Positions 62,001 to 64,000 of a DNA stretch of 64,000 bases are shown here, piece by piece. Made by a program: the position numbers and the translations under genes. Numbering within the stretch: the stretch's first letter is position 1; each line of letters begins with the position of its first letter. Origin of the DNA: Aptenodytes patagonicus. Lineage: Eukaryota > Chordata > Aves > Sphenisciformes > Spheniscidae. Location: positions 143,025,636 through 143,089,635 of the forward strand of contig NC_134950.1 in NCBI RefSeq assembly GCF_965638725.1, read 5' to 3'. Below the pieces are notes generated by a model. That model made no database searches. It saw only the letters and a program-made list of their open reading frames with translations, and had not been told where the DNA came from.

Positions 62001-64000
62001 GGACCACTGTAATCATCTAGCCTAACCTCCTGTATAAATATAGGCCATAAGATTTCTTGAATTAATTTGTTTGAACTATAGCAAGTTTAAAGCTGTATTT
62101 TAATTAAGAGATAACAGACAAAATTATTCATTTTACAAAACAATTAGATTCTGGCTCATATATCCCTTGGTTTAAAAGCATTATGCAAAGTTTTAGTCAT
62201 AAAACTCCTATTAAAAGAAAAATCTAAGTCATGTATCTAAAAATGTCGTATACTATTTAGAGACTATAAGAATTAGAAATGAAGGGCGCTCCCTGCAGTG
62301 TAATATGGTTTAAACATCAGCAGCATAATCTGTGATATGCAGGACATCACTAGGAAAATTTATCAGGAAAGAAATAATCATGCTTATTGCTGTAAAATAT
62401 TCCCTTACTTATCAATGGAAAAATATTTTCAAGTTTGAAAAGAGAGCAGTAGACATATTTATCCTACTGTCCAGATGAGCCCATATTTAAAATCCTCAGT
62501 CTTGGGAGGCTGTTTTTAAGTTATATTAAGCCTCTTCCAGGCCCCAACGAATGGCGATGCACTCCAAGGTCAGACATACATTTCTCCTTTCACTGAGCTG
62601 GTGCTGGAGTTACACCAACATTCTCTGAGTTCCACTGGTATCTTCTTTTTCCAAGAACTGCAGCCAGGTGTTGCACAGGAAAGAAATACCCAATCCAGTC
62701 TTCAGTATGTACTATGTATGTCCCCCCTCAAACCTCAGAATTTTTTGTTTCTTCAGAAATCTGCATTCAGCTGCCTATCTGGACCTCAGCGAACTCTTGT
62801 ATAGAAAGGTTCAACCACAAGTTTGGCTTCTACTCAACAAGGAAGTGGGGTTTCTATTTATACTCTTTCCTCTTCCAGCATTTTGTTATCCTCAAGCTGT
62901 GTAGTCTCTTGATCAACAGACAGCATTTAAAAGCCTAACCCGCCCTCACTTTAAAAAGTTAAAACCAATTGTAAATATATTTTAGGTCTTCTGTAACTTA
63001 GATTGCCATTTGTCCTAGTCTGTGCAAGAACCCTGTGAGACAGTGAAGCATGTGCAACACAGCAAGCAGTAACTAGCTACCAAATACATGGATTTTCAAA
63101 TGTCACCTTCAGCTTCAAAAGAAAGACAGCTATTTTCCATTATACTTTAGTTAGTTGCTTAACTATTTGTTGCCTGTCATTATCTTCTCTATCCTGCATA
63201 GAAATGGCAAGAACAAAGAGTATTCTGGCTTCTACTCGGAAGCAAAAAGACAAAAAGTTTTAAGAGAGGATTAGTAGGATCTAAAAACAGGAGAGGCTGA
63301 CCCTGTGGAAGCATCAAGGTTTTACTGCAGTTTCTTGCCCCTCTTTCTTACTCATAAATCTTCCCCTCTCTCCCCGAGATAAGGAAGCAAGCCAGGCCAG
63401 ACACACCAATTTTAAGTCACCCTGCTCCAGAATAAACTAACAGAACTTCAGGCTTCAGTCCATTGACAGTCGCAGCGCTTTCAATGTAGGGAGGTACTGA
63501 AGAAGTACTGTAATTCCCTCTCCCCTCTGAACATCTGAGTCTTGGTACTCCCTACAATCTCACTTCTGTGTAATGGGATAGTATCATTTTTCTGAGTCCT
63601 GCTCTTCTCTCAGCCTCTTTTAAATAGCCTCAAGCTCCCTTCAACAGGGAAGAAATGTGTTTCTGCTCAGTCTCTCCCCAGCCCTGCTTGTTTCTCCAGC
63701 ACCCACTGCCAGGGTCTCACAGCTTCCATTTGCTTCCAGCACCACTGCAAGCTTATTAGTAAAAAGTTCCTTTCCTTTCTTTGTGCATACAGCAGACAGG
63801 CAATCAGCAATGGATGTCAAGTGTCTGCTGTTCTCCTCACTGCCGTTTCCATCCTCAAGCTTCATCTCAGCCGCCCTGGTTCCTTTCAGGAAGAGTCCAC
63901 AGCTACATTTAGTACCAAAGAAGAGTGCTGAGCTGCCAATCCAGAATATCAGTCAAATATGTTCACCAGCCCCTTCCTGCCCAACGAGTGAGCTGGGGAC
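59011..64000 (-). other. Upstream UMAD1 intron, no further exon recognised
   Basis: Probably the next UMAD1 intron. Contents: a CpG-bearing block at about 59380-59600 with no recognised product, A/C-rich tracts (about 61743-61805), an ancient CR1 relic at 61982-62100, and a 74-residue minus-strand ATG frame at 63641-63865 with no family resemblance. RPA3, which in mammals overlaps the 5' part of UMAD1 on the opposite strand, was not found. Confidence 0.6.
61982..62100 (-). mobile_element. Ancient CR1-type LINE relic, 3' end
   Basis: The plus strand reads AAGGCCAGAGGGACCACTGT, AATCATCTAGCCTAACCTCC and TGTATAAATATAGGCC. This is the reverse complement of the old CR1/turtle-type 3' UTR wording (GGACTAGATGATC and so on). 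It is much more diverged than the two CR1 copies at 13.6-17.8 kb and carries no coding part. Confidence 0.7.

Noticed and set aside
63641..63865. Minus-strand 74-residue ATG frame beginning MKLEDGNGSEENS.
   Set aside because: No family resemblance or splice context; protein-like composition alone is weak evidence.
59011..64000. Search for UMAD1 exon 1 and for RPA3 exons on the opposite strand.
   Set aside because: No matching translation found; they probably lie outside the window.

Overview
The window reads as bird nuclear DNA: AT-rich, almost gene-free, with two CR1 LINE copies ending in the avian-type 3' terminus (TTCTATGATTTCT-like), an LTR provirus with a class III (ERVL-like) pol, and two spliced coding exons of UMAD1. 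No bacterial or organellar features, CRISPR arrays or tRNA/rRNA genes were seen. Most open frames are chance frames in non-coding DNA.

Host genes. UMAD1 lies on the minus strand. An internal coding exon is at 58925-59010 and the last coding exon, carrying the UMA domain and stop codon, is at 35884-36141; the intron between them is about 22.8 kb. Its first coding exon is not visible and probably lies beyond 64000. At the left edge, on the same strand, a set of small exon-like blocks (2183-2261, 1807-1911, about 1300-1340) has good splice signals and compatible phases, suggesting the edge of a second gene I cannot name. Further minus-strand exon-like blocks are at 32542-32778 and 26708-26887. 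A short CpG-island-like block is at 23480-23765.

Mobile elements. A 5'-truncated CR1 (13602-14130, plus) faces a nearly full-length but decayed CR1 (14702 to about 17800, minus), forming an inverted pair. A 6.5 kb provirus (37846-44388, plus) sits in the UMAD1 intron, antisense to the gene. It has 533 and 538 bp LTRs, a 5-bp target duplication (ACTTC), a lysine-tRNA primer site, gag, protease, RT, RNase H and integrase relics, and no env. Stops and frameshifts make it non-functional, and its LTRs differ at roughly 9 percent of positions by hand alignment. Older relics include a possible RNase H-like fragment near 28.6 kb, an ancient repeat near 56.3 kb and a CR1 relic near 62 kb.

Everything else is intergenic or intronic sequence with simple repeats. 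No novel multi-gene system is evident. The points most worth following up are the unidentified exon set, the provirus architecture and the CpG block.
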